A DNA stretch of 64,000 bases from Ceratothoa steindachneri (GCA_963969495.1 OZ018318.1:172616040-172680039), one strand, 5' to 3'. Counted from the stretch's first letter, positions 49,328 through 62,300 are shown. Notes: generated by a model not told the origin, from the letters alone. Numbers and translations are program-made.

Positions 49328-50826
49328 TGTCGTGGTAATGCAAGGACAGAGTGGGGGTGTACGTACGTATAGGTTTGTTACGCAGTTCAAAACTCCTTGA
49401 TTAAGTTTTATCTAAGAGTGCTATATTATTATTATGTTATTTTTTTTTAATCTTTGAGGATTTCTAGTGCCATGCTCAGAGTTTCTAGGATTGAATTAAA
49501 TACTTATAAGAAACTAGACCATTAATTGAAACATGAACAAAAAATGAAATCTAACAAAACAAACTACACAGTTATGAATTAAACGAGTTTAAGTGAGACT
49601 TACTAAATTAAACAAATGAATACACAGTAATGGTTGACCCAAAGCTCACTTTAATATTAAACGTTAATTGAGCTTCGAAAAAAGGATAATGGAATTTATT
49701 TACTTAAAAAAAAACAACCACAATGGAATCTGGTTGGAGACTGGCCTTGGTCTTAATTTTTATGTAGACGCAAGAATGTTGTTTGCGGGAAGACGCGTGG
49801 ACGTATTCACAGACCTTCAAGATGTTTCTCTGGCGCGGGAATAGGATCAAAGAACCACAGATGAATTCGGTACGGGTGACGGATGGCGTTAAATACGTTG
49901 CCTTGGGAAGATAGTTTCACCAACGGGACAGGGAAAGTATGCTTCTTCCAATCTTCTGGTTAATCTTGGAATAATTCGCACCGACGAGCGGTGAGCAAAC
50001 GACTGAATCCTTTGACGAATGGGGAATGTTTGAGGAAGTTCACTTTGGGGTATTCCTCAATGGCGAGGACTATCTCTGGGTTTCGTTGTAAACCGGGATA
50101 GGGGTTTTCTTTGACGAGAGATAGTTGATCTTGTTTCTCAATACCAGCTATCTTATTAGGTGTGACCACCAGAAACTAGCTCACTATGAGCTTCTTCTGT
50201 GTTCCTTTCGTAGAGTAGCCAGAGACTGAGCCGGACTTCGTTGTCTCGATCGCAAACTCGATCTTCCTGAGACAAGATGCTAATTTTCGGTGTGACCACC
50301 AGGAACTGGCTCTTGATTAGCTTCTTCTGTGTCCCTTTCGTTAGTTGTTGGGCCTCTAGCCGGACTTTGTTATCTCGATGACTAACTAGATCTCTCTGTT
50401 CTTCTAAAGTTATCAGCATATATACTTCACCACTCCACTGGGGGTAGGGGAAGGTGGGAGGGGGGTAAGGTGTTCGGATTTAAGACTACTCGTCTCACGG
50501 TGATTCTCCGAGAATTTTTCGCTTAGCCCTAAAGGCCCCTTCTGGCATTTGGTCAACGCTCCTTTAATTTCGTCTATGAAGTGATATTAAGTACCAACTT
50601 TTAGGGGAAATATTGCCGGTTTAACCAATGATAGGCTTGCCGGACCCGAAATTCGATGATACGTGCAATATGTGGTTGTGGGGGATCTTTCTAATGTTCT
50701 TCAAGGCGAGGGGAGCGCGAAGGGGAGGGGGGGGGTAAGTAATAGGGTTACACCACCAAAATGAGAGGACGTTGCGGTTAGTAAACAGGGCCTCAGTTTT
50801 GAGGGTGGGATATCGATTTCCCTACA
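49328..50826 (-). mobile_element. Solo LTR of the 23223-28047 Gypsy-type family
   Basis: TGTCGTGG start and TTTCCCTACA end as in the complete element, 1499 bp. Flanks AAGTC (49323-49327) and GAGTC (50827-50831) are a 5-bp duplication with one difference. The extra ~130 bp is a tandem duplication: GTGTGACCACCAG..CTGGCTC and its downstream block occur at about 50160-50289 and again at 50290-50418. A TATA-like box lies near 50418 on the minus strand. It is more diverged from the two LTRs of the complete element than they are from each other. Confidence 0.88.
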
Positions 50827-50831
50827 GAGTC

Positions 50832-51596
50832 AATTGTTCAATATATTTGCTCTAAATTTTCATCTTGGATATATTGATAGAGTTTTAAAGAGGTATTGGA
50901 TTCATTTAAAATTGAGAAGGTTTGGAGGTTGGGGGGAGGGGGGTGAAGAGGGGTAATGGGAAAAGGAAAAAAAGTTATGACCGTTGACTTTTTATGATGA
51001 TCCGCTCTCCTGAAGGAAAATTTTGAAGGTCAAAATGCTAGCAGCCAACTCTTTTCTCATCCCTTTGCTGCTTTTTTGTAATTTCACTGTCATTAAAATT
51101 TTATGGGTTAAAATGTAGTGCACAAAAGGAGTGAGTCATGGTAAATACAGACATAAATAACTAATCAAATTTTGATGAGTGCATGTATGTAAAAATGTGG
51201 AACTGTAGAGAATGGCAGGAATTGACTGGCTTCTACATTTAGATAACCTATTTAGACACGTCGTGGTCTAAAAGGTCAGCATAAATCTGCCACAATTGCT
51301 CTTATTTTTAATGTATTATTTTTCACATCTGAAAGAAAAGCGGCAAAAATGCCTAATGGAATTCTTTAGTTCTTACATTTTTCAAATAATTAATTTGCAC
51401 TTCAGGTCCTTAAATCTATGGTTATTGAAAGTAACTTTATATATAAGTCATATATTTCCATTAAATATTATTTCAATGCCACAGTCTCCATTCTCCAGCG
51501 CTTCTCGCCATGTTCATACATTTGCTTGCGCGATGCAACTTGTCTCTAATTTATTCTAGTTCACTAAACGCATTTGATTTTATCTCTAAGATAAAT

Positions 51597-51662
<66 letters not shown>

Positions 51663-53729
51663 AGAGGGTGTTGGATGAAAGTTGAGGATCTAGGATAAAG
51701 TATGATCACAATACATAAAATTAGCCCTGAGAGTCGCAGGGAATGTATGCCCAAATGATGCGTTATAGAACGTGTGTTTTTTATGGCTTTGTACAGGTCT
51801 GAGAAGAAAGCACTACCGCTTCTTTCTGTCATACTTTCCTCATAACTCTCTTCCTCAATTCTCATCTTCATCTTTTCTTCCTCTAGTCCTGAATTTGTAA
51901 TTAAAAGTGTAATTCTCAGAGTTGCACTCATTTTTGCTCGGTAGTTCATAATTATTCTAGTCCAGCTATGCAACGTACACTTATTCAATTCCCATTATTT
52001 TTCCAATACAAAACACAACAGAAAATTCCTCTTTCTTTGAACGAGGTGTGTGAATTCTTTAAAAGGGTAACAGAGTTTGTTTGAATCATTCTATATCCCA
52101 TTGACGCCATTTTTCGGATATCCATACATATCAAAATGGCTCATTTGAGAGAATTAACAAAAAATACGATTAAATACAACAGTATGTAATTCAATAATAA
52201 GTAGATTTAATTTTCTATGCATTAGCTTATTACAGATTTGTTTTTTTTTACAACGGATTTAGCAAATATAATTTACCACTCAACTTCACGAAAGCGATAG
52301 AATGTGGTAGACCTCCCGATTAGAACTGTGAAAAAACAAGCGTGGTTGAGACGATTCTTAAATCAATTAAGTAGATTTCATACCGACAACTATTGATGAT
52401 ACATCATTTCATTCAGCCTCAACAACCGGACAACTCTTCCGCTCACTTCTTCATAACTGAATTATGTGCCTTCAGCGGAATCTAAACTTCACTGTCTGCA
52501 AAATTGGAAAGATAAGTGTCCGAATAATTATGACCGCTACTCTCTCTATATTTTTTAATAAATCCAACATATACTTAGTTAAAAGATAGATGACATGACT
52601 CTTGTATTTTAAAGTGAAATTTAGTGAAACAAAAATATAAATTATCCAATAAAATTTTTGAAAAGAAATCATTTTACAAAAAAATATTATGAAAAACTGA
52701 ATCGTTCTTTTCTTAATAATTATTAGCGATAATTTGTTTTGCACAACACAACATAAATGCATACTGTATAATAATATTAAATAAAACATTTTTTCCTTAT
52801 TTAATCATCAAAATTATATTGACTTAATGTCGCATATTAAAACAGGCAAGACACATATCAATGGTTTAAATAGTTTCACAGCATTTTTGTGCGCTTTTCC
52901 AGGAAAAAGCGATCAAGGGTTCATCTATGACGTGTGATGGCACTGACAGGTACAAATATTTGAATTTGGAAACAATGCTGTCAAAAAGTAGTTGTAATTG
53001 CTACATACGGTTGGATGAACATATGTATTGTGAGGAATAAATTGAAAAAGCGAAGCAAAATCTGATATCGATCATATTTGGCAGATGGTTATAAATGAAA
53101 GGATAATCAAATATATTTTTCTTAGAACAATACAATTAGATTTAGGGTGTCCATACAATTTCAATGACCATAATAATTATGGTGAGATTTTGTTTAGTTC
53201 AGTTTTGTAAGTGGAAGACCAGGAGTTCGACCGGAACAATCGCACCACTGTTATTTATCTCTTGAAGAATAGGCGATGCATATATATTTGTTTCGAAAAA
53301 TTGTTTTAATTATGTCATTTGTCACAAACAATTGAAAAAACTCAAAAGAGTAGAATTTTATATTCTCTGGTAATGAAGTTATGAAAATCGGCGCCAGGAA
53401 TTTTGTGTTGTCTTTCTCGAATAATAACACTGGTCTGCGTTGTTTTCAAGGTTTAACATATAATACTTGATTTTAGGCCAGTTTTTCGCGCTGAATTCGA
53501 AAATAATGATCATTTTATCTAATCAGATCAAGTTTTTTAGATATAGGAACATGCCAGAAATTCCTATATTCCGATCTATTTGTAGGCGAATGTACACACA
53601 ATATTAAATTTTGAACTGGTTTAGATATACACAAAAGGGTTAAAAATGTTTTAATTGATGCCAAGAAGAGTACAACATACAAAAAAACTACTCATGGTAG
53701 AATAGTCTCTTCATGGACTTCCAATTGTT
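50832..53729. other. Unassigned, with an (AG)n tract
   Basis: A 58-bp AG run lies at 51601-51658. Unlike the tracts at CR1 ends, it is not followed by the ACAAGGAG block. The stretch 52920-53060 has a faint resemblance to LINE sequence (YKYLNL) that I could not support. Confidence 0.4.
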
Positions 53730-55310
53730 TCTAGCAGACACCAAATCCCTTTTCAGGCGCCAGCAGTAGCCAGCCAGAAAGTCGACATCCTAACGACCTT
53801 GGGAGCATTCCTGCATCATACGGATATCTTGGTGAAAGCGCTCACCCTGTTCTTCACTGAAATCTCAACAATTATACAGAAAATAGTCTAGGCGAGACCG
53901 TAGGAAGTGCATTTTTACTGACATGCGCGCACCAAGTTTGCGGAAATTCTCGATTAACTAATCAACCGCCTTCTCATAATGACGACTTCTGTGTTTGCCC
54001 AAAAAGTTTGCAATGGATGACTTAATGGTCAACCTGGAAGAGAGTTTCGCATGATTCAGTGGTTCATCCAAACTGGTGTCTTTGATGAGCTCCCTTATTT
54101 GAGGGCCATTAAATACAATCTGCCTTTAGTTTTTCCATGCTGACCCCTCAAAACTTCTGACAGAGAAAAGCAAATCCTATACCTTCCCTATCCATTGCCT
54201 TGACAAATTTATTCATCAAACTGAGTTCGATGTGCAGGGGTGGAAGCAATATCTTGATCGGTCAACCAGAGGGTGAGACAGAACGTTGTTTGAACCGGGC
54301 TCTAATCCTTGTCTTGATAGCCAGTCTTGTCTGAAATAATGCTGGTTGTCTGCCAGACTGTCCCACAAGCACATAAAGCGTGGATACTTTGTATACACTC
54401 CCCTTGAAGGCCTAGGATGAGTCCAACAACTTTAAGATATCCACAGATCAGCCATTTGTGTTCCTGGTAGTTGAAAGCAGACAACAGACGTTTCATCCTG
54501 TGGCGGGTTTCTTTCAGTGCAGCTGAGTGCCCAATAGAGATAGATAAAAACTTATTGCCGTTATTAAGAAGAACTGCCTTGAGACTTCTGTTAGATGAGT
54601 CAATGAAATGTCTCCATTCCATAGCATCCTACTTTAGGCCCATTAAGTTAAGCAGGTCAGCAATGTTGTTACAGTAGACCAGTAAAGACGCTTCATCAAA
54701 CGTTAAAAATTTCCTAAATTCTTTCTCGCGGTCCCGATACCAATAGAGTTTTGTCCCTGGTACCAGCATACATTTCTCTCAAGGATGTGAACCCAATAGC
54801 TCGGGCAGATTCTTTGGAAAGCTTCAGGTCGTTGAGTTCAGCTTGCGTAAATGGCACCAGTTAGTCCCCATTTTCTGACTTGTATGCATCAAACTCAGCT
54901 GTATCGGTATTGACACTAGCCTCTAAATTAGAGCAGAAGGAACATTGGGGTATTGAGAATGGGGATTGGTTTTGAGATTAATGCCTTTCAAATTTGTCAT
55001 TAATAAGTAGCAGTCGGTGACATGATCTTTGTCTTCCCTCTACAACATTAGGGCACCAAATGTCATACTCTTCCTTTTCTTATTACCCCAATCCTGTAAA
55101 TTTTCCACACATGTTTTACAGCAAATATGGGGAACAAATGGCTTATACTGGTCCCCTAGTTTCAATCTAAAGTAACCATGATGTGGCTTTTCACAAAATC
55201 TGTAATTTTTGCTCTATAGTCAGGAAGAGAGACATGTTCGCAGATGTAACCAAACCTATTCTGATGATTCTTACAGGTACGATCCATCGTAATGCAAATC
55301 TAGACATGAA
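53730..55310 (-). pseudogene. Copy of a multi-copy invertebrate protein family of unknown function
   Basis: Minus strand, decayed but recognisable over its whole length. N-terminal part (55310-54900): NRFGYICEH, then a cysteine segment equivalent to the family's CCKTC-type zinc ligand region and KDHVTD-like and NLKGI-like landmarks, partly frameshifted. Central part: MEWRHFIDSSNRSLKAVLL and ISIGHSAALKE (54622-54300), where HNGNKF-type and GHS-type landmarks occur. C-terminal part (about 53930-53740): RMSVKMHFLRSRLDYF, SEEQGERFHQDIR and LAGYCWRLKRDL. I recall this order from uncharacterised, highly repeated proteins in insects, spiders and cnidarians. The role is unknown, possibly transposon-borne. 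Stops and frame changes are frequent. Confidence 0.65.
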
Positions 55311-56640
55311 AAGATGAATAAAACAGGTTATGTATGGTTACTCTTCACTAGATGTGACAAAACAGGTAATAAAGGGTTAGATGACAGCGCTATTTTGGAA
55401 TATACGTTCTAATAGAAATCGATCATATCTTAGAAACCAGACCTGGCCAAAGAAAACTAATTATATTCACAAATTCAGCATGCAAAAATGGTTTAAACGC
55501 AGGGCAGTGTAATATTTCCACACGGGTATGGAACTACGTCAGATTTTATTGTACCTATACTTACCACCTTTATGGTTTGTTTCATGATTATGATTGGATC
55601 TTCATTGTCTCTAATACTACTCCTTGTAGATCAGTTGCAAACGTCCTCAGCATCTGAGGATTCATCTGCTATTTTACACGGTAAGGAGCTACTTGCTCAG
55701 GTATCGCTTCTCAAAAAAGAGACATTTGGTGATGGAAATCGCTTTAAAGACTCATCGCTCGATTGCCAAGATCTTCGGGTAGTAAATTGAAGTGGGAGTC
55801 GAGAAAACGAAGTTTTAGAGACGAATTTCCTGATTTTAGGGCCAATAAAAATCCCTTCCTTAATTTTGCCCCCACTAATTTAAGGAAAATTTCTTTTTTA
55901 ACTAAATGCTTAAATCCAACACTATTTTGATCCACCAACATGGCGTTGATTCATCAGTCCGATCTTAATATGCCATGTAAGTGATAGTTTTCTCCCCCAG
56001 GACAAATTTAATCATGTTTTGGACCGTTATAGATTATAATAACTCTTATGTCGCACTTACAAATTAACAAATAAATGACTTCGTTCTATAAACTTTCCAA
56101 ATTGAGTTTGAAATTTCCATATAATTCCTTCATGTTTGCAATATTGAATAAATGGTATGAGAAAAATAAAAATATGCTTCCATTTTGAATCAACAAAGCA
56201 TTCATGTTAACTGATGAAAAATGAATGAACAAGTGTGATTAGGTCCTAACTCGTTCATAACTCAGAGCGTTTCGAATACTACAAACATCATTCCAATATA
56301 TTTTATAATTTTCTCGTGAAATTTAATGCTATAATTTGTTATTCTGTGCAATAAAATCATGCAATAATATATCCCTGAAGAAGGTTTCGAACTTTTAGCA
56401 CGGATGTACCTACCCCTCTAATGCCGCGACGGCTTCAGGTCGCTTTCTGAACCGATCACTCCATCATTGCAGTTAAGGTACTAGACATCTATTTGCCCGC
56501 GATTGGCTATGAACGACTCTCCCGAGGGTTAACACCGACATTAACATTCTTTGTAGAATCTGACTAGGCGGGTTTCTTTTTGCTCACTCTTCTGGCGCAG
56601 AAGAAGTGATTGGCTCTCTTTTTGATCTAATGGTTTTGTC
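55311..56640. other. Unassigned
   Basis: No recognised gene or repeat. Confidence 0.4.
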
Positions 56641-56935
56641 ACTCTCCCCCCTAGGGGGGGGGAGAGCTTGCGCTTCGCTACTAAGATTAAAATTTAAAAT
56701 ATAAAAAAAACAGCCATGGTCATATAAAAATAAATTTTCTGAATTTTACCATTTGTTTTAAAAATTCACAAAATTTCGATACTTATATTTAATTCTGAAC
56801 CTCACCATTTTGTTTTTTGATATTATAAAAGAATTATTAGAAATAACTTTAATAACAAAACATAAGTCATAACCAAACTAAGATGAAATTATTATTCAAA
56901 TACTCCAAAAAATCCCCTTGTTAAATTACAGTTAG

Positions 56936-56966
<31 letters not shown>
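56641..56966 (+). repeat. (GAT)n-tailed dispersed repeat, copy C
   Basis: Runs from the CTCCCCCCTAGGGGGG hairpin-like start through GCTTGCGCTTCGCTAC to a (GAT)n tail of about 10 units. About 120 bp of the family's middle (the CAATTATAATAATTTT block) is deleted. Confidence 0.8.
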
Positions 56967-56967
<1 letters not shown>

Positions 56968-57870
56968 CTCAATATTTTTGTGACATACTCCAGCTTCGTG
57001 TGGCTCCTCCGTTCTTTGTTTTTTCTTAATCTTTATTCTCTTTCATAGCAACGAACTAAGTTATCTATGTCTCACTATATTGACAGCGGATTCCTTCTTT
57101 TGATTGAAATAGGATTGTAATATGCAAGAGGAATAACATTTTCCTTCAGAAAGGTTAAATCATTCGACAGAATTGTCAATGAAGTAGACAAAAAAAAATT
57201 GTTTATAATTTATAGCGAAAATAACGGTAATTTGTGTCGAAATGTGGAGAATTTGTGACTGGCATCGAGGTAAATTAACACAGGAAGTTTTGATTCTTGC
57301 AGGAGGAAGCTAAATTTCTCTATAGGTCTCTGAATTATGGCGTTTGAAATAATTATGACGTTTAGTTGCGTCTGCCTCGAAACGAAGGCAGAAACACATT
57401 ACAGTAAGCTAAAACTCGTTACTTTGAATTAATGGCGCATTATTACGAAAAGAAGCCATCTTGAAAAGTGTTAAAATGCATATAAATTGTGATATTTTAT
57501 CTTGCGGGGGAAATAGCATCTCCATCATTGCGCATATATTTTGTCATATAACCAGAGTTCTTATCCGCAAATACATATATATTTTTTTCGATCTTTCCTT
57601 CTGAAATAGAAATTTATGGTGGGATGGGATGTCCGTATATACTTACACAGCCGTTGATTTTTTCACACTTCTGCATCTCTTCGTTAATACAATGTCTTAA
57701 GAGAGAACAAAAACAATGTCGTACTTTTTAGGCGAACCATATTTATTAGTAAAAGAAATTATCATAAATTTTATCTAAGCGTTTTTGAAACACGTTTTTA
57801 GTATCACTGTGCATTAGGATTTCTGGCAAGCTACTTCTAAAATGGGGGAGCTCAAAATAATAATAATGAG
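56967..57870. other. Unassigned
   Basis: No recognised feature. Confidence 0.4.
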
Positions 57871-57925
57871 CAGGCAATGGCTTGGCCACTCCCTCTTATG
57901 GGGGGAGCTTGCGCTCGCTGACAGC
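57871..57925 (+). repeat. (GAT)n-tailed dispersed repeat family, 5' end only
   Basis: CAGGCAATGGCTTGGCCACT, then CCCTC..GGGGGGAGCTTGCGCTCGCT matches the first ~50 bp of the copy at 58934. The rest of the unit is absent. Confidence 0.6.
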
Positions 57926-58137
57926 CCTTCGAGCTGTTGACCTATTTGTCCTTTGCAACCGCTTTTTTGAACCCAATTTCATTACCACTTTTTAACTCTT
58001 TGTTTCAACGAAAATTGAATCCATTTTAAAGTAGAAGGAAACAAAACAATTATTAACAGAAATCCTTCAAAAATGAATTTATTTTTGAATTTCTTTCTTC
58101 AAACCGATTCTTTCTTTTAACAAGCGGAAATTCTTCC

Positions 58138-58660
58138 TCTTTTTTTTTCTTCTTCTTCTTCTTCTTCTTCTTCTTATTATTATTATTATTATCCTCTCCA
58201 TCTTCTTCTGCTCGATCTCTTCTCCTCCTCCTCCTTATCTTCCTCTTCCCTCGCTGCTGCTATTCATTCTGTTATGGATCTTCCACTTTGCTCTTTCTTT
58301 TTATCTCCCTCTTCTTTTTCTTCTCTTCCACCTGTCGTCCTTTATTTTCTTCTCTTTCTTAACTCCTCCTCTCTTATTCCAATTGTTTTCTTCTCGTCCT
58401 CTTATTTTTTCTATACTTCTCCTCCTCCACCCCCTCCGCCTCTACTTCTCTTCTTCTTCTCCTTCTCTTCGTATTCTTCTTCTTGTTCTTATCCTCATCC
58501 TTTTCTTACACTTCTCCTTCTACTCACCCTCTTCTTCTTTCAATTCTTTCTTTTCTTATCCTTCTTTCCTTCTTTTTCTTCCTGTCCTCATCATTACCTT
58601 CCTTCTCCTCTTATTCTACTACTTTTCTTCTTCTTCTTCTTCTCCTCATATTTAACTCAT
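58138..58660 (+). repeat. Pyrimidine-rich tract with (CTT)n, (TTA)n and (CTC)n
   Basis: About 520 bp are almost purely T and C on the plus strand. The long Ser/Phe/Leu frames across it are compositional, not genes. Confidence 0.9.
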
Positions 58661-58734
58661 CCCAAAATTCAAGTTCATAAAATAAATTGTTGCGACAAAA
58701 GAAGCGGCTTCTCCACTCCTCAATTTCAATGCAC

Positions 58735-58933
58735 TTTCTGAATTTCACGATTTGTAATTATTTTTCTTCTAAAAATTCCAAAACATTCGATAATTATATT
58801 TAGTTTTTCTGAGCTTCACCATTTTGTTTTTCAATCTCTGAAGAAACTCTTAAAATTACCGAGGTCATAACCAAACTAAGAAAAAAATTATTATTCAAAA
58901 CCTCAAAAAAATCCCGTTCTTAATATATAAGTG
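58735..58933 (+). repeat. (GAT)n-tailed dispersed repeat, copy D (5'-truncated, no tail)
   Basis: Matches the family from TTTCTGAATTTCACGATTTG to CCCGTTCTTAATATATAA, then abuts the start of copy E without a GAT tail. Confidence 0.7.
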
Positions 58934-59395
58934 TTACCAGGCAATGGCTTCGCCACTTTTCCCTCCGGGGTAGTTTGCGCTTCGCTACCAAGATTAAAAT
59001 TTAAAATCTAAAAAAAAGCACCCATGGGTAAATCTTTGTAAATTTTCTGAACTTCGCCAATTATAATAATTTTAAAAAGGAACTCTAAAGTAAATTTCCC
59101 TCATTTCAAAATATCACGTTGCTAAAATATAAAGTTATAGAAGAAAAAGATTATAAAAATGAATTTTCTGAACTTCACCATTTGAAATTCTTTGGCCTTT
59201 AAAAAATACACAAAATTTCGATACTTATATTTATTTCTGAACTTGACCATTTTGTTTTTTGATATTATAAAAGAATTATTAGAAATAACTTTGATAAAAA
59301 AACATAAGTCATAACCAAACTAAGATAAAATTATTATTCAAATACTCAAAAAAATCCTCTTCTTAAATTATAGAGTTAGTGATGATGATGATGAT
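58934..59395 (+). repeat. (GAT)n-tailed dispersed repeat, copy E (most complete)
   Basis: About 460 bp, from TTACCAGGCAATGGCTTCGC to GTTAGTGATGATGATGATGA. It has no open frame of note and no clear RNA polymerase III A or B box. Variable 5' truncation with a constant 3' end and short tandem tail is what retroposed sequences show. Confidence 0.85.
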
Positions 59396-59397
59396 AT

Positions 59398-60395
59398 GGA
59401 TTAATAGGAATTTTATATGGCGTCTTTCAAGAAAATTAAGCCTTCGCAAGACGCCCGTACCTCAAATATGAAAAGCCTGACCGAAGAGGTGGGTTTTCAG
59501 AGCCCGCTTAAAAGTGCCGAGTAAGGAAGAGGATCTTTTGTTGGGGTCAGCTCATTCTATAGCTTTGGAAGAATTACAGAAAAGGTACGATCATTCATGC
59601 AGCAGAGACGAGTGTGAGTATCCGAAAGGAAGAAGGCATTTCTCGAGTGAAGGAATCTTTGTTGTCTGGACACAGCTAGTGATGAGCAAGGATAAGAAAC
59701 ACTTAATGTGTTTATTATTTTAAATACGAGTATGAAGACTTTAAAAAACAATTCGAAGTTCAGTTCACGGAGCAGGAGTGTAGTAAAAGAAAACCGCCTT
59801 TGACCAAGGAGAAATCGTGCTACAAAGCTTGAACCTCTTTTAAGGGGGTGAATTTTAGAGTTACAGTAAACTAGGCGTGAGGTAACAAAGGCATGAATGG
59901 ATATCTTGAAACTATTTCGGTCAAAGTGAGACCGGATACGACTGAGGCTAGGGAAAAAGCAAAGAGACGATTTGCTGATATTAGTAACGTGCGTTTTCAA
60001 ATCGAGTTGACTGTCAAAGGAAACACCTAAGCTTATGACGCTGTCAGAGAACGCGACTGGGCGGCCACGCAGATTAAGAGAAAGCGATACATTTTTACAC
60101 CGAGCTCCCTCTGCTGAGGCGCCCTTCAGAAGAACCTCAGTTTTGTCATGGTTGAGTTCGAGTAACTTAACAGATAGCCATTCAGTAATCGAATCATTTG
60201 TACACAAAATATCGGTGATGGTCAGGGCAAACGAGTTTGGGGAGGAAGAGAGAAATACGTGTTGCGTGGTTTATGCGTGTCCTTGACTATAAATGAAAGG
60301 ATATAAATAGAGAGCCCATAAAGCCAAGAGGAATTAATTAAATAAGAAAAAAAAACAGGCCAGTTACAGAGCCCTGAAGAACACCATATCAAGTA
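59398..60395 (-). mobile_element. L2/CR1-group LINE copy, RT C-terminal part
   Basis: From the 5' side: YGVLQGSVTG (RT motif B) near 60390, a decayed catalytic box region near 60290, then SITEWLSVKLLELNHDKTEV and LLKGAS (about 60190-60120), GVSFDSQLDLKTHV, IHAFVTSRLVYCNSKIHPL, DRTFSVILPKL and GTFKRALKTHLFGQAF (about 59505), with a stop near 59470. The order is that of L2/Rex-like LINE proteins. The 59557-60207 frame is open for 216 codons, but the rest is broken. Confidence 0.8.
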
Positions 60396-60779
60396 ACATG
60401 TATCGATAAAACTATCATCACAAAAAATAAAACTAATGCAAAATGATTATTTGAAAATATAAAAATAATTAAATAATTACAAATACTTCTTTAGGAAAAT
60501 TATAGTAACTAATACTGAAGCTAATACCCCGCAAAGAAATCTTATTTTGAAATTCAGTTGCTTCCGTCCCTTCCAAGTAAGGGTATGCTTATTGCATTTC
60601 ATTTTTATTATTTTCACGAATAGGATAGTTTAGGTAAAACTAGGTTAAGAAAAATGTATCTAATGTAATAATAATACTTAAGTGACGCTAGGTTTAGTAA
60701 CAATTAACAAGTATAATAAAATTCATTTATTCTAAAAATCACTGGCTACCTAGTAGTTTCTGCCATTAATTCTTAAAAT
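60396..60779. other. Unassigned spacer between LINE copies
   Basis: No recognised feature. Confidence 0.4.
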
Positions 60780-62300
60780 TGGGGGAGGGGGGCAGGAATT
60801 TTAGTCGGGATTATTTGGGGAAAGAATGAGGGCATAAAGCAGGGAAAAGTCTAGGGTTAATCAATTTGTGTGTGGAACAAATTAATAAAGATCTAACAAA
60901 CGGGGAACTGCCACTTTCTCGGTGCAAGTACAGAGAAAGCACGTTTACCCATGCAGCAGAGACGATACGAAATACAGTCAGTCGGGGTAAGGCCCAGAGA
61001 GATCGGTTCTGAGGGGATAGGCAAGGGCTACTAAGAAGAAAGTTAGGAAAAAGATCCATGATTTCAAGTCTTATACGCAAGAAGGAGACCTAAAATAAAG
61101 GTTATTCTGTATTGAATGGGCAGCCAGTGCAGTTCACGAAACAGAGACGCGGGGGGACGAACGAGATAAGCATAAGGGGAGATGGATGAGTAGAAACCTG
61201 TTATTCAGAGATAAGTAATTTGCAGTTACCACGTGATGTGACGTTGGCATGAATGTTAAAGTAGCGAAGATTGATGCAAAGATTACTGAGATTTACAGAG
61301 GTTTGCCTAATGAGACTTGAGACATAATTCATTATCAAAGCTCACGTACAGAATTTTACTTCATAGAAAAAGGTGGTACGAAGGGCAGCATGGTTGAGTA
61401 TGGTGCAATAGTTTTGAAGCAAACAACATCAGAAAAAGTGCAAACCAGTATTGTCTTTGTTTTGTGATTGATGGTTTGCAGAAAGTTAGCCGAGAACCAT
61501 TCACTAATGTTTCTTAAGTATTAGCCAGACAGGCTGGGAAAACTGGGAAATAGTTTTGTTTATTAGCCGAGCCGTTTAGAATTGAAATGAAAGACAAAGA
61601 TGATGCATGAGTATAAGGAGAAGAATATTCTTGATGCAAAGCAAATACAGATCAAGAATCGAACCTAGCAGAAAAATAAAACCAACCTCCGACGGAGAGA
61701 GATAATTTCTAATATGAATAGATTGAGTACGAGAATAAAGATACAAACAAAATAATTTAAGAGCAGTTTTAGAGAGACCCAAGAATTCAAGAAGGCAGGG
61801 AAGAAGACGATCTTGGCAAACAGTGTCAAATGCTGCAGAGACGGCCAGAAGAAACACAATGGAATAATGACCTGCCTCAGCCGCCAGGAGTAGATGAGCT
61901 TTTATCTGAAGTAAGACTGATTCAGCGCCATATCTTGCCTTAAAACCAGACTGAAAAATCTTATCAATACTGAAAGAGTATAGAAAATCTAGAATCCTGG
62001 CGACAATCCTCTTTTCGAGGAATTAGAAATGGATTTATTTGGATTGAGTGATTGGTCAGTCGGTAGTTTTGTGAGTCTTCTTGGTTTAGATTTGGTTTCT
62101 TTAGGAGGGGGCGGGGGCAGCGTGTTTAAAGTCAGATTTTAGATGAGGAGGTATTAGAAATATTCGTTGGCGAGAAAGAGTGGCAGAAATCATGCGAATA
62201 GGAAATTGACTATTTTGCCCAAGAAGAACGCAGCGAATTCCACAGAGTATTTATGAGGAATAGATTGGTGTTTCAAAGGAAGAACGAGATAATCAAAATG
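60780..62300 (-). mobile_element. Second L2/CR1-group LINE copy, most of the RT, broken
   Basis: From the 5' side: a pre-RT block (EFAAFFLGKIVNFLF, about 62240), LEKRIVARILDF and FQSGFKARYGAESVLL (about 62010-61910), LLAVSAAFDTVCQDRLLP (motif A, AAFD) with RTQSIHIRN (about 61850-61720), GSILDLYLLCI (motif B, altered) near 61660, a WFSANFLQTI block near 61480, RELHWLPIQYRIT near 61110-61130, and a decayed GKRAFSVLAPRKW near 60930. Same orientation and family as the copy at 59398-60395, but a separate insertion because the domains repeat. Many stops. Confidence 0.75.

Noticed and set aside
51596..51988. 130-codon minus frame next to an (AG)n tract, and the tract as a fifth CR1 3' end
   Set aside because: The frame ends in repeat translation, and the sequence beside the tract lacks the ACAAGGAG block found at the four CR1 tails.
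52920..53160. Possible LINE RT fragment (YKYLNL and following)
   Set aside because: The similarity is a few residues long, and no neighbouring RT motif supports it.
58274..58741. 155-codon Ser/Phe/Leu-rich plus-strand frame
   Set aside because: It lies in a pyrimidine-only tract, where long open frames are expected by composition.
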